Shown piece by piece: positions 45,293 through 53,446 of a stretch of 64,000 nucleotides of DNA. Below the pieces are notes generated by a model. The model searched no databases. It was not told the origin of the DNA and saw only the letters and a program-made list of their open reading frames with translations. The stretch is from contig NZ_JAASQR010000001.1 of NCBI RefSeq assembly GCF_011762025.1, positions 806,001 to 870,000 on the forward strand, in the 5' to 3' direction. Source of the stretch: Sphingobium vermicomposti (GTDB lineage Bacteria > Pseudomonadota > Alphaproteobacteria > Sphingomonadales > Sphingomonadaceae). Position 1 is the stretch's first letter, and each line of letters opens with the position of its first letter. The position numbers and the translations under genes are program-made.

Positions 45293-46534
45293 GTGGACAA
45301 GGCGCAAATCGAAGCGAAGGCGGCGGAGCGTCTGGTTTCCGGGCAGGCGTGGGACGATTTCTGCGACGTGCTGAAAGTGGCGGGTCGGTTGATCGACGAA
45401 TATGGCAGCCAGCCGTCCGACCTGGATCGCGCGGAATATTATCGCTTCCTGTCCCGCGTCGCGCGATCAAGCCTGGAACGACTGGTCGAAAATGCAGAAC
45501 CAACGCGCCCTCGTCTGCGCGACATGGTCTGGCGGCAGTCGATCAACGTGCAATGCCCTGACCACGACCATCTGATGTGCCAGTTTGACGAGGCGCGCGA
45601 CTACCGTATCGTAGGGACGCGCGGCACGATCCCCTATTTTGTCATGGCCGTTCTGACAGCACCAGTGCCCGGCGATGCCGCCGCGCGGGACTGGGCGCCG
45701 GAGGGGGTCGATGGGCTGAAGGCATTCGATCCTTCCAACCTTAAAACAACCGCTTTCCTGGGCAGTCAGCAGCTTCATGTCGAAGATGACGGCTCATTCG
45801 AAGTCATCCTGTCACAGGATGATCCGGGCGAAGGCAAGAACTGGCTGAAGCTGAACGCCGATACCAATTGCATCCTCATCCGCCTGGTCTGGCATGAGCG
45901 GGGCAAGGAAGTCGCGCCGGTCATGCGGATCGAGCGGATGGATGAAGCACAGCCCCTGCCCATCACCCCGGCGCTGATGGCCAACAACCTCGCCTGGGCG
46001 GCGCAGGGCGTGCTGGGCTATGCCGAACTGGTGCGCAACTGGTGGCAGGGCGGGCAGGGCGATTTCGCGTCCAAGCCCAATCGGCTGGACTATAGCCGGG
46101 CGCAATATCTGTCGAACGGTGGCGTCCCCGACCGGCACTTCGCTTTCGGCAGCTGGCAGGTGGAGGGGGACGAAGCGCTCGTGCTCGAATTCACGCCGCC
46201 CGAATGCGAATATTGGAACTTCCAACTGTGCAACATCTGGCAGGAAAATCTCGACACGTTTGAAGATGGCGGCGGTTACGTCACCAAGTTCAAGCGAGTG
46301 CAGGAAGCGGACGGGACCGTGCGCATCGTCATTGCGGCGCGCGACCCCGGCATCGGGGGCAACTGGGTCGACACGTTCGGCCATGACAAGGGCATGTGGG
46401 GCTTGCGCCTGATCCGCACGGAAAAGACGGCACCGGTAAAGCTGTGGCGCGTGCCGCTGACCACGCTGGAGGCACGGGGCAACCAGGCGCTCGATCCGGC
46501 GTTGGCGGTCGACACCGGCCAATTCGTGGACTGA
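45293..46534 (+). CDS. DUF1214 domain protein, operon-leading, function unknown
   Basis: A 413-residue soluble protein with no signal peptide, starting with GTG after GGGAGGA. The C-terminal part (about 280-400) carries the DUF1214 pattern: FGSWQVEGDEALVLEFTPPE, CEYWNFQLCNIWQENLDTFE and DPGIGGNWVDTFGHDKGMWG. The N-terminal 100 residues are helical (AERLVSGQAWDDFCDVLKVA). DUF1214 proteins often co-occur with catabolic genes, but their biochemical role is unknown to me. It is followed after three bases by a VOC gene, and the whole operon has a LacI-type operator at its promoter. Confidence 0.82.
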   Translation: MDKAQIEAKAAERLVSGQAWDDFCDVLKVAGRLIDEYGSQPSDLDRAEYYRFLSRVARSSLERLVENAEPTRPRLRDMVWRQSINVQCPDHDHLMCQFDEARDYRIVGTRGTIPYFVMAVLTAPVPGDAAARDWAPEGVDGLKAFDPSNLKTTAFLGSQQLHVEDDGSFEVILSQDDPGEGKNWLKLNADTNCILIRLVWHERGKEVAPVMRIERMDEAQPLPITPALMANNLAWAAQGVLGYAELVRNWWQGGQGDFASKPNRLDYSRAQYLSNGGVPDRHFAFGSWQVEGDEALVLEFTPPECEYWNFQLCNIWQENLDTFEDGGGYVTKFKRVQEADGTVRIVIAARDPGIGGNWVDTFGHDKGMWGLRLIRTEKTAPVKLWRVPLTTLEARGNQALDPALAVDTGQFVD

Positions 46535-46537
46535 ACC

Positions 46538-46945
46538 ATGGCTGTATTATCCCTGGACCATGTCAATATCCGCACGGCCGACGTTCCGGCGACCACGGCC
46601 TTTTTCCGCGACCTGCTGGGGTTGCGCGCCGGGATCGCGCCCGGCGCATCCTCCATCGATCAGGGCTGCTGGATCTATGACGGACAGGACCGACCCATTG
46701 TCCATATCGGGCCGGTCGATGCCACCTATCCCAGCGACGGCATTGCGCCCTTCACCCCGGCGCGGGGCGGCGGGTCGGTTCACCACGTGGCGCTGGAATG
46801 CGATGGCTATGAAGAAATGGCTGCGAGGCTGAAGGACGCAGGGCTGGCGACGGCGCAGAGCGACATCCCCTCCATCGGCCTGCGACAGCTGTTCGTGACC
46901 GAAGCCAACGGCATCCTGCTCGAACTCAACTTTCGGGAGGATTGA
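46538..46945 (+). CDS. VOC-family (glyoxalase/extradiol dioxygenase-like) protein
   Basis: A 135-residue metal-binding protein of the vicinal oxygen chelate fold. Candidate ligands are H8 (LSLDHVNIRT), H82 or H83 (GSVHHVALEC) and E129 (GILLELNF). Such enzymes act as dioxygenases, isomerases or lyases on vicinal-oxygen substrates. The length is that of a single-domain dimeric member. It lies three bases after the DUF1214 gene and two bases before the TIM-barrel gene, so it is part of the same operon. Confidence 0.88.
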   Translation: MAVLSLDHVNIRTADVPATTAFFRDLLGLRAGIAPGASSIDQGCWIYDGQDRPIVHIGPVDATYPSDGIAPFTPARGGGSVHHVALECDGYEEMAARLKDAGLATAQSDIPSIGLRQLFVTEANGILLELNFRED

Positions 46946-46947
46946 TC

Positions 46948-47811
46948 ATGCTGGGTCCGTCCGACCTGGTTTTGTGCGGCCCGCCGATTGCTCATATTCC
47001 GTTGCTTGACCGGCTAGCCCCGGCGCAAAAGGCCGGGTTCGCGGCGGTTTCGGTCACGCCGGGGGATTTGTGGGCGCTGGACGAACAAGGCGTTTCCCTG
47101 CGCGACCTGTCAGTTCGTCTATCTGACCACGGCCTGCAATTGGCGGAGGTCGATTGCATCGGCTGCTGGCTGCCGTCCCACGCCCATGCGCCCGCCGATG
47201 CGCGCTTTCGCGAGTTGCTCCTGACCCTGACACCTGAACGGGTGATCGATCTGGCGGCGCAGGCGGGCGCGCGATCTGTCGTGGCGGTCGAGATGATGGG
47301 CGTGACGCCTTCATTGGATGAGGCAGCCGAAGCATTCGCGCGCATCTGCGATCTGGCGGCGGAGCATGACCTGCCGGTGCATATCGAATTCCTGCCCTTT
47401 GGCGGCATCGCCGACCTCGCCGCCGCGTGGGCCATCGTCGAAGCTGCCGGGCGACCCAATGGCGGATTGACACTCGACAGCTGGCACCTTTTCCGCAGCG
47501 GTTCGACGCTGCAGCAACTTGCGGCGATACCCGGCGAACGCATCTTCACCGTGCAGATCAACGACGCACCGGCCCGTCCGGGCGCGGACCTGTTTGAAGA
47601 AACGATGACGGGCCGACTGCTGCCGGGCGAAGGCGACTTTGATCTAACCGGCTTCATCCGCACGCTCGACCAGATTGGAAGCAGGGCACCGATCGGCGTC
47701 GAAGTCTTTTCCCAGACGCAGGCGGGGGCGACGATGGATCAAATATCAATGGCCTGGGCATCCAGCGCGCGGGCGACAATCGAAAAGGCGAGGAACAGTG
47801 ATGAGCGATGA
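46948..47811 (+). CDS. TIM-barrel sugar phosphate isomerase/epimerase-like protein (AP endonuclease 2 fold)
   Basis: A 287-residue protein of the xylose isomerase-like TIM-barrel superfamily (includes IolE, Hyi and DHS dehydratases). Candidate metal ligands are E147 (VHIEFLPFG), D177 and H180 (LTLDSWHLFRS) and E252 (GVEVFSQ), the expected E-D-H-E set. The start is ATG 46948 after GGGAGG; an in-frame TTG six bases upstream is not preferred. It overlaps the Gfo/Idh gene by 11 bp. The substrate is unknown. Confidence 0.85.
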   Translation: MLGPSDLVLCGPPIAHIPLLDRLAPAQKAGFAAVSVTPGDLWALDEQGVSLRDLSVRLSDHGLQLAEVDCIGCWLPSHAHAPADARFRELLLTLTPERVIDLAAQAGARSVVAVEMMGVTPSLDEAAEAFARICDLAAEHDLPVHIEFLPFGGIADLAAAWAIVEAAGRPNGGLTLDSWHLFRSGSTLQQLAAIPGERIFTVQINDAPARPGADLFEETMTGRLLPGEGDFDLTGFIRTLDQIGSRAPIGVEVFSQTQAGATMDQISMAWASSARATIEKARNSDER

Positions 47812-48928
47812 CGGTCAGCGGATTGGCGCGGCAGTGGTGGGCACGGGCTTTGGCCTGTTCACCCATGTCCGCGCCCTGCGTGAGGCAGGCTTCGAAGTGC
47901 GCGCCATCGTTGGTCGGAACCGGGAACGCACCGCGCAACGCGCCGCACCGCTGGGCATTCCGCTGGCGTCGGACAATCTGGAACAGGTGCTGGCTGACGA
48001 TCCCGCGATCCGGCTGGTGACCGTGGCCACGCCGCCCCATGCGCACTACACGCCCGTCATGCAGGCGATCGCCGCCGGACGTGCGGTGATGTGTGAAAAG
48101 CCCTTTGCCAGGGATCTGGACCAGGCACGGGAAATGCTGGCTGCGGCGGAAAAGGCGGGCGTCGTCCATGGGTTGGGCGCGGAATTCCGTTTCGACAGCG
48201 CGCAGGCGCTGCTGCGCCGTGTCGTCAAGGACGGGCTGATCGGTGATCCGCTGATGTTCAGCCGCATCTACCAGCAGCCGGGCCAGGGCGAGGATGAACC
48301 GCTGGCCGACTGGTGGACGGACGCCAGCCAGGGCGGCGGCTTCCTGGGCGCGTTCGGCACTCACATGATTGATCAACTGCTGTCCACGCTTGGCCCCATC
48401 AAGGCGGTAAGCGCGATACTGCGCAAGCTGGCAACCACGCGGCCCGACATGACGTCGGATGATTTTTATAACGTCCAGTTCGTCACCGAGGGCGGTTGTA
48501 AGGGGGTGATCGAGGCCGCAATGAACTTCCCCGGCCCGTTCGTCATGGCGACCAAGGTCGCTGGCACAAAGGGTGCGGCCTGGATCCAGTCGGGTGCGGC
48601 CTTTGGCGATCCAGAGGAAGTCTGGCTGAAGGACGCGCAGGGCGCGCGACGGATCGACATGCCCGCCGAACTGATCAACCCCGCGCCCGAACCCTTTCCC
48701 GTGACCGAACTCATCCAGACCGAGATGGACCGTTGGCATACGCAGGGCTTCGACGTCGCGCCCTATGCCAAGCTGTTCGGCCAGATGAAGGCGCGAATGA
48801 CCGGCACCGCGCCGCCGCTCCCCGATGAAGGCGGCACCTTCCATGACGCCGCAGCCGGTCAGGCGGTGCTCGATGCGGCACGGCGCTCCGCCGCCGAGGG
48901 CCGCTGGGTCGAAGTGGAGGCGGTTTAG
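47801..48928 (+). CDS. Gfo/Idh/MocA-family NAD(P)-dependent oxidoreductase
   Basis: A 375-residue dehydrogenase acting on a sugar, inositol or related keto compound. The N-terminus has the dinucleotide motif GAAVVGTGFGLFTHVRALR; MCEKPFARDLDQAREMLAAA contains the catalytic lysine of the EKP motif. The C-terminal domain has FLGAFGTHMIDQLLSTLGPI with a conserved H-x3-D-like segment. The ATG at 47801 lies inside the end of the preceding gene, after AGGAA. It is the last gene of the DUF1214-VOC-TIM-Gfo operon. Confidence 0.9.
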   Translation: MSDDGQRIGAAVVGTGFGLFTHVRALREAGFEVRAIVGRNRERTAQRAAPLGIPLASDNLEQVLADDPAIRLVTVATPPHAHYTPVMQAIAAGRAVMCEKPFARDLDQAREMLAAAEKAGVVHGLGAEFRFDSAQALLRRVVKDGLIGDPLMFSRIYQQPGQGEDEPLADWWTDASQGGGFLGAFGTHMIDQLLSTLGPIKAVSAILRKLATTRPDMTSDDFYNVQFVTEGGCKGVIEAAMNFPGPFVMATKVAGTKGAAWIQSGAAFGDPEEVWLKDAQGARRIDMPAELINPAPEPFPVTELIQTEMDRWHTQGFDVAPYAKLFGQMKARMTGTAPPLPDEGGTFHDAAAGQAVLDAARRSAAEGRWVEVEAV

Positions 48929-49125
48929 ACACCCCCTTCGCTTCCCCCCGTCCTCGCCGTCTGTGAGCGGCATCAGCATTGCAGCGAATTCATCGGCTGG
49001 TTCTGCAGGAACTGGCGAATACCCCATCCGTGCGCACCGTGATCCTGGTCGCACCCTTCCCAAAGTTCCGCCGCTGACGCGGATGGTCTATAACGAACTC
49101 GAGGTCGTTAAGAGCGGCTGACGGG

Positions 49126-50328
49126 TCAAACGGGTCGGCAAAGCTGGTCGTAAACGTCGCTGACCTTCTGGCTGTGGACCACTTCGCTGAAGCGATGACG
49201 TGCATCGACCTGCGCGCGGCTGGCCATGGCGGCTGCGGCGGCTGTGTCACGGCTGAGCCGGGCGCATTGGTCGGCCAACGCGTCCGCGTCGTCGGGATCG
49301 ACCAGCACGCCCATCCCTCCTTCCAGCGCTTCGATATTGCCGCCCGATCGCGCGGCGACGATGGGGGTTCCGACCAGCATCGCTTCGACCAGCGTGCGGC
49401 CAAAGGGTTCACGCACCGCTGGCACCACCAGCTGGTCACACGCAGCGATCCAGAAAGCGCCCGGCGTGCGATAGCCCATCAGCTTCACCTGATCGCCGAC
49501 GCCCTTCCTGCCGATGCGCCGCTGCAACGCGACGTCCATGGATGGCACGACCGACTCGCCGAACATGACGCCCACCACTGGCCGATCGAGCTTTTGGCGC
49601 AGCGCTGCCATCATGTCGATGAACAGCAGCGGTCGCTTGCGCGTGATGAACGCCCCGAAAAAGCCAAGGACCAGCGTGTCGGGTGTGACGCCCAGTTCGC
49701 GAACCAGTGTTTGGTGTGCATGGGCCCGGTCGATGTTCATGTCCGGGTTGAACGGACTATGCACGACGACCGCCTTCCTGCGCGCCGACCAGCGACCGGG
49801 CGCAGGCAGTGAGAAAGACGATACGGTCAACACCTGATTGGCGAGCAGCGGGGCAAGCAGGCGCAGCCCCAGTGCGCTAGGATCTCCGCGATGATGCCAG
49901 ACCAGCTTGGCCCCCGCCAACCGCGCCGCGAGCGCCCAGTTGGCGTTGGTCTGGCCGTCATTCACATGGACGATGTCGATCCGGTGGCGTTGCAGGAAAC
50001 GAACGCGCGGCCAGATGCCCCCCATGGTACGTACGAATTTGCGGATCGTGAACGGTTCGCCCGGAACGAACAGGCCGCAGCTTCCGGGATCGTCCAACTG
50101 CTCATGATCGGCGAAGAAGCGCGCGATCCGACCATCGGGCAATTCCGGTACGACGACGACGTCATATCGGGCGGGGTCAAGGCGGTTGAGCAAGCCCTTC
50201 ACTGAAATATGGCTGCCGCCGACCGTGTCCCCCGAAAAAGGAAAGCATAGCCGCACCCGCGCATAGGCGGACGCAGCTTTCAGATCGCACTCATTCAACT
50301 GAACCAGGGAAGGTGACAGGGCTTTCAT
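49126..50328 (-). CDS. Glycosyltransferase family 4 protein
   Basis: A 400-residue GT-B retaining glycosyltransferase, likely to add a sugar in exopolysaccharide assembly. The N-terminal domain includes VRLCFPFSGDTVGGSHISVK and DIVHVNDGQTNANWALAARL. The C-terminal domain has VLGFFGAFITRKRPLLFIDM and the E-x7-E motif VREPFGRTLVEAMLVGTPIV with SGGNIEALEGG. It is immediately downstream of the lyase gene on the same strand (no gap), which suggests co-transcription. It is not membrane-embedded. The donor sugar is unknown. Confidence 0.9.
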   Translation of the reverse strand: MKALSPSLVQLNECDLKAASAYARVRLCFPFSGDTVGGSHISVKGLLNRLDPARYDVVVVPELPDGRIARFFADHEQLDDPGSCGLFVPGEPFTIRKFVRTMGGIWPRVRFLQRHRIDIVHVNDGQTNANWALAARLAGAKLVWHHRGDPSALGLRLLAPLLANQVLTVSSFSLPAPGRWSARRKAVVVHSPFNPDMNIDRAHAHQTLVRELGVTPDTLVLGFFGAFITRKRPLLFIDMMAALRQKLDRPVVGVMFGESVVPSMDVALQRRIGRKGVGDQVKLMGYRTPGAFWIAACDQLVVPAVREPFGRTLVEAMLVGTPIVAARSGGNIEALEGGMGVLVDPDDADALADQCARLSRDTAAAAAMASRAQVDARHRFSEVVHSQKVSDVYDQLCRPV

Positions 50329-51684
50329 CTAGAAATCGCTCCTTTGCATCACCGCCCGCGACAACACGTCCAGAAATTGATCGAGGTTGGCGAGCCCGTC
50401 GCCATCCGCGTCCTCCCAGGCATCGGCACGGCGCGGATCGGTGCCATTGCGCGATTCCCAGCCGTCATCCATGCCGTCGCCATCGGCATCTGGATAAGCA
50501 GCCCCCGGCTCTATTTCATCGATGACGCCCGGCTGTTGGACGATGCGGCCCTTGCGGTCGCGAAGCTGATCAATCGCCCGGCGGTCGAACGGATCGCGGG
50601 GAAAGGCACCCGCTTCGCGCAAAACCTGATCATAAGCCTCCCGAGCAGGCAGGGGTGCGATAGTGACAGGACAGGGTGGCGTCGTCACTTCGGCTTCCTC
50701 GATCAGGGGCGATTTACGGACAAACTCCCCTTCGAACTGATTGTCCGCGATGTAGACCTTCGCCAGCCCCTTCGTCCCCAGCACGTTGCGGGTGATGCCG
50801 ATGGTGGCGGCATGCGTATTCTTGCCTGCGATGAAGCTGTTGCCGATCAGGGCGACAGGACCGCCGCCATAGCTTTCCCAAATTTCCGCGAATTCCGACT
50901 GGGCATTGTAGAAGACATTGTTGATGACTTCTGTGCAGGAACCGGGTGGGAAGTTGATGTCGGGGTTGCGATCACCATTATGAGCGCAGAGGTTTCCAAT
51001 GAAACTGAAATGCTGCGCGCCCTTGGGATCGCTCGCCAAAAGCGCGCATTTATCATGTTTGGGGATGCCTTCGGCGAAGATGGAATTGCTGACCGTGATC
51101 CAGTCATTGTCGCCATAGCCATTGACCAGTTCATCGCGCGCCCAGCTGCCACTAACGTGATCAAGGATGACCCGTTCGCTGTTTTCGATCGTGAAATTGT
51201 CTTCTGATCCCCGATCCCCGCCGATGCGGTCGTTGCGAACGCGGATATGACGGACCACGACATCATGCGTGTTTTTGATAAGAAGCGGCGTGATGCCCAG
51301 CGGTCCGCCCTCATGCGCCAGGGTGATGCCCCCTCCCGGAGCCGTCTGGCCCGCGATGGTCAGATATGGGTTGCGGATGACGGGCGGCTTCGTGGCGAAG
51401 CGGATCAACCCCGCCACTCGGAACACGCAGACACGCGGTCCCTGAGCGTCAATGCAAGCGCGCAAGGAGCCAGGGCCGCTGTCGGCCAGACTGGTGACGG
51501 CGATGACCCGTCCTCCGCGGCCGCCCTTGCTGGCGGCGCCATAGCCAACCGCGCCAGGAAATGCCTGCTCGCCCTTCACGCCTTGGGATGCGCTCTGGGA
51601 TGCGTTGGTGGACCCGGAACAACCTGCGATCACGATGATAGCCGGAATTATCAGGCCGACCCCTGCGCGAACGGCCCGCCGCAC
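50329..51684 (-). CDS. Secreted right-handed beta-helix polysaccharide lyase (pectate lyase-like) lipoprotein
   Basis: A pectate-lyase-superfamily protein, probably an exopolysaccharide depolymerase or editor in this locus. Starting at GTG 51684 gives MRRAVRAGVGLIIPAIIVIA, then GC: a lipoprotein signal with lipobox VIAGC (cysteine 22); an AGGA lies seven bases upstream. The frame is open to 51828, but that would put about 70 residues before the lipobox. The domain has FPGAVGYGAASKGGRGGRVI, TSLADSGPGSLRACIDAQGP and VVVRHIRVRNDRIGGDRGSE. Parallel beta-helix rungs follow (ENSERVILDHVSGSWARDE). The C-terminus has Ca-binding-like DxDxDG repeats (DADGDGMDDGWE, EDADGDGLANLDQF), of the thrombospondin-3/dockerin kind. 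Confidence 0.82.
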   Translation of the reverse strand: MRRAVRAGVGLIIPAIIVIAGCSGSTNASQSASQGVKGEQAFPGAVGYGAASKGGRGGRVIAVTSLADSGPGSLRACIDAQGPRVCVFRVAGLIRFATKPPVIRNPYLTIAGQTAPGGGITLAHEGGPLGITPLLIKNTHDVVVRHIRVRNDRIGGDRGSEDNFTIENSERVILDHVSGSWARDELVNGYGDNDWITVSNSIFAEGIPKHDKCALLASDPKGAQHFSFIGNLCAHNGDRNPDINFPPGSCTEVINNVFYNAQSEFAEIWESYGGGPVALIGNSFIAGKNTHAATIGITRNVLGTKGLAKVYIADNQFEGEFVRKSPLIEEAEVTTPPCPVTIAPLPAREAYDQVLREAGAFPRDPFDRRAIDQLRDRKGRIVQQPGVIDEIEPGAAYPDADGDGMDDGWESRNGTDPRRADAWEDADGDGLANLDQFLDVLSRAVMQRSDF

Positions 51685-52106
51685 GCCGATCCTGGGGGTT
51701 CCATAGGAACCTTTTGGCGCAACACGGCCCCGCCCGGTAGTCCCCGGTCGGGCGGTCGCAGTGCTCCCGCCGCCCATTGCACCTGTATTTGACGGCGAAT
51801 CGCCATCGTGCGGATGATGCGTCACCAATTGCCCTTATCCGCCCGCGCCCGCTGCCCTGCGCAACGTCTTGCAAGCTGTGTTCCTTATCTCGTCGCGCGC
51901 AGATGGGATCAACGGAGCAGGAGGCTGATGCTGCGGCAAATTTGGGTAGATTCGCCCGGCAACGAAGGGACGATGCCGTTCCAGGGCCTTGAGCTGGAGC
52001 ACATGCCCTATGGGCTAGCCATTATGCGCATATGGCTGTCCCGAAGTCCGATTGCTCCGGCCATCGTGCAAAGGCACGGTCCACAATGCCCTGGGAGGAG
52101 GGAAGG
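51685..52106. other. Divergent promoter region between lyase and polymerase genes
   Basis: About 420 bp without a convincing gene (280 bp if the lyase starts at 51828). It must contain promoters for both the minus-strand lyase-glycosyltransferase pair and the plus-strand polymerase. I see no clear promoter, operator or RNA structure here. Confidence 0.4.
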
Positions 52107-53426
52107 ATGACCATTTCCGCGACTACGCCCGGCATCCCGCATGGCCCGCTGTCCGGTACGTCCATGGCGGGGGACAAGTGGGACAGTATCGCCCGCTATT
52201 CGTTGCTGGCATCAATCTTCATGAGTGGATGGTTCCTGCTGCGCGTGGGAACGGTCAATTTCACCTTTTCGGACGCAGCCCTTCTGATCTGCCTTATCAT
52301 TACCGCCGCGCGCGGCCGGTTGGGGGCCATGCCCTTCGGTTCGCTTACTCCCTTTTGGGTGACGGGACTTGCCATGATGCTGGGCGGCCTGTTTATCGGG
52401 TCCATCATGAATGGCGATCCGCTCCGCTGGGTCAACATCGCGCTCCAATACAGCGTTTCCTTCCTACTGATCCCCATGGTTCTGATGCAACAGGACGATC
52501 AGGCGCGGCGGATCGGGCCACTGCTGTTCATGCTGGGGATCGTGCTTTCGCAGATCATCGGCATCACCGTGACGCTCCTCTTCACGCCCAGTGACACGCT
52601 GCCATGGCTGGGCACCGGATTTTACACCGGCAACCTGCGGCTGGGGTCGCTGTCCGGTGAGCCCAACAGCAACGGAGCGGTTATTTCCTTCGCCATACCC
52701 ATGTTGCTCTATGCAGTGCGCCAGCGGCTGATCTCCCTCTATCTCGCGCTCGCCTGCCTGCTGCTGCTGGTATGGGGGCTACTGCTAACGGCGTCCTTTA
52801 CCGGGTTCACCGCGACCCTGCTGACGGTTTTCGTCTGCCTGCTGCTGCTCGGCGGCTTTCGCTACATCGCTGGGCTGGCCGTCGTCATGGGCGCAGCCTT
52901 TGCCCTGTTCATCGCCAGTGGCGCTCCCCTGCCCAAGGCGTTTCAGGAGCGGGTCGGCAACGCCGTGGAAAGCGGCGACCTGACTCAGGCAGGCACCTTC
53001 ACGGGCCGATCCGAACTGATCAAGGAAGCATGGACCTTTACCGAACAATATAGCGTCATCGGCATGGGCGTGGACCGCTACCGGGAGCTAAGCGCACATG
53101 ATAATCCGGTCCACAACCTCTATCTGCTGATCTGGAACGAAGGCGGCATCATCGCCTTCACCGGACTGATCCTCCTGCTATCCTTGCTGTGCCTGATGGC
53201 GGTGGGCGGGCTGCGCGACCGAGAGCGGGGGGCACCCGCCATTGCAGTGCTGCTGGTATTCCTGATCTACACCCTGTCATACCCCCATATGTATTCCCGC
53301 ATGTGGGTGATGCCGGTGATGATCATGCTGGCGCTGCTTTACGGTCCGCGCCGCGCGGCGGATACTCCCCGCGGCCAGTACATCTATTCAACCCCCGCCG
53401 GCCCGCAGCAGATGCCCAGTTTCTGA
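52107..53426 (+). CDS. O-antigen ligase / Wzy-like polysaccharide polymerase
   Basis: A 439-residue integral membrane protein with about ten to eleven transmembrane helices (for example YSLLASIFMSGWFLLRVG and LALACLLLLVWGLLLTASFT). A large periplasmic loop around 285-350 contains GTFTGRSELIKEAWTFTEQY and the hallmark HNLYLLIWNEGGIIAFTGL, typical of the Wzy/WaaL (O-antigen_lig) family. It probably polymerises exported repeat units. The start is ATG 52107 with GGAGG nearby; the longer frame from 52032 is less likely. It is convergent with the oxygenase-like gene. Confidence 0.88.
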   Translation: MTISATTPGIPHGPLSGTSMAGDKWDSIARYSLLASIFMSGWFLLRVGTVNFTFSDAALLICLIITAARGRLGAMPFGSLTPFWVTGLAMMLGGLFIGSIMNGDPLRWVNIALQYSVSFLLIPMVLMQQDDQARRIGPLLFMLGIVLSQIIGITVTLLFTPSDTLPWLGTGFYTGNLRLGSLSGEPNSNGAVISFAIPMLLYAVRQRLISLYLALACLLLLVWGLLLTASFTGFTATLLTVFVCLLLLGGFRYIAGLAVVMGAAFALFIASGAPLPKAFQERVGNAVESGDLTQAGTFTGRSELIKEAWTFTEQYSVIGMGVDRYRELSAHDNPVHNLYLLIWNEGGIIAFTGLILLLSLLCLMAVGGLRDRERGAPAIAVLLVFLIYTLSYPHMYSRMWVMPVMIMLALLYGPRRAADTPRGQYIYSTPAGPQQMPSF

Positions 53427-53446
53427 CACGCTTCATCGCCAGGCGA

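Noticed and set aside
47654..49063. Long minus-strand open frame opposite the Gfo/Idh gene
   Set aside because: The plus strand has GxGxxG and EKP motifs with a good ribosome-binding site; the minus product is a shadow.
48929..49125. Possible gene remnant between the Gfo/Idh gene and the glycosyltransferase
   Set aside because: Frames on both strands give no recognisable protein; it is best treated as an ordinary gap between convergent genes.
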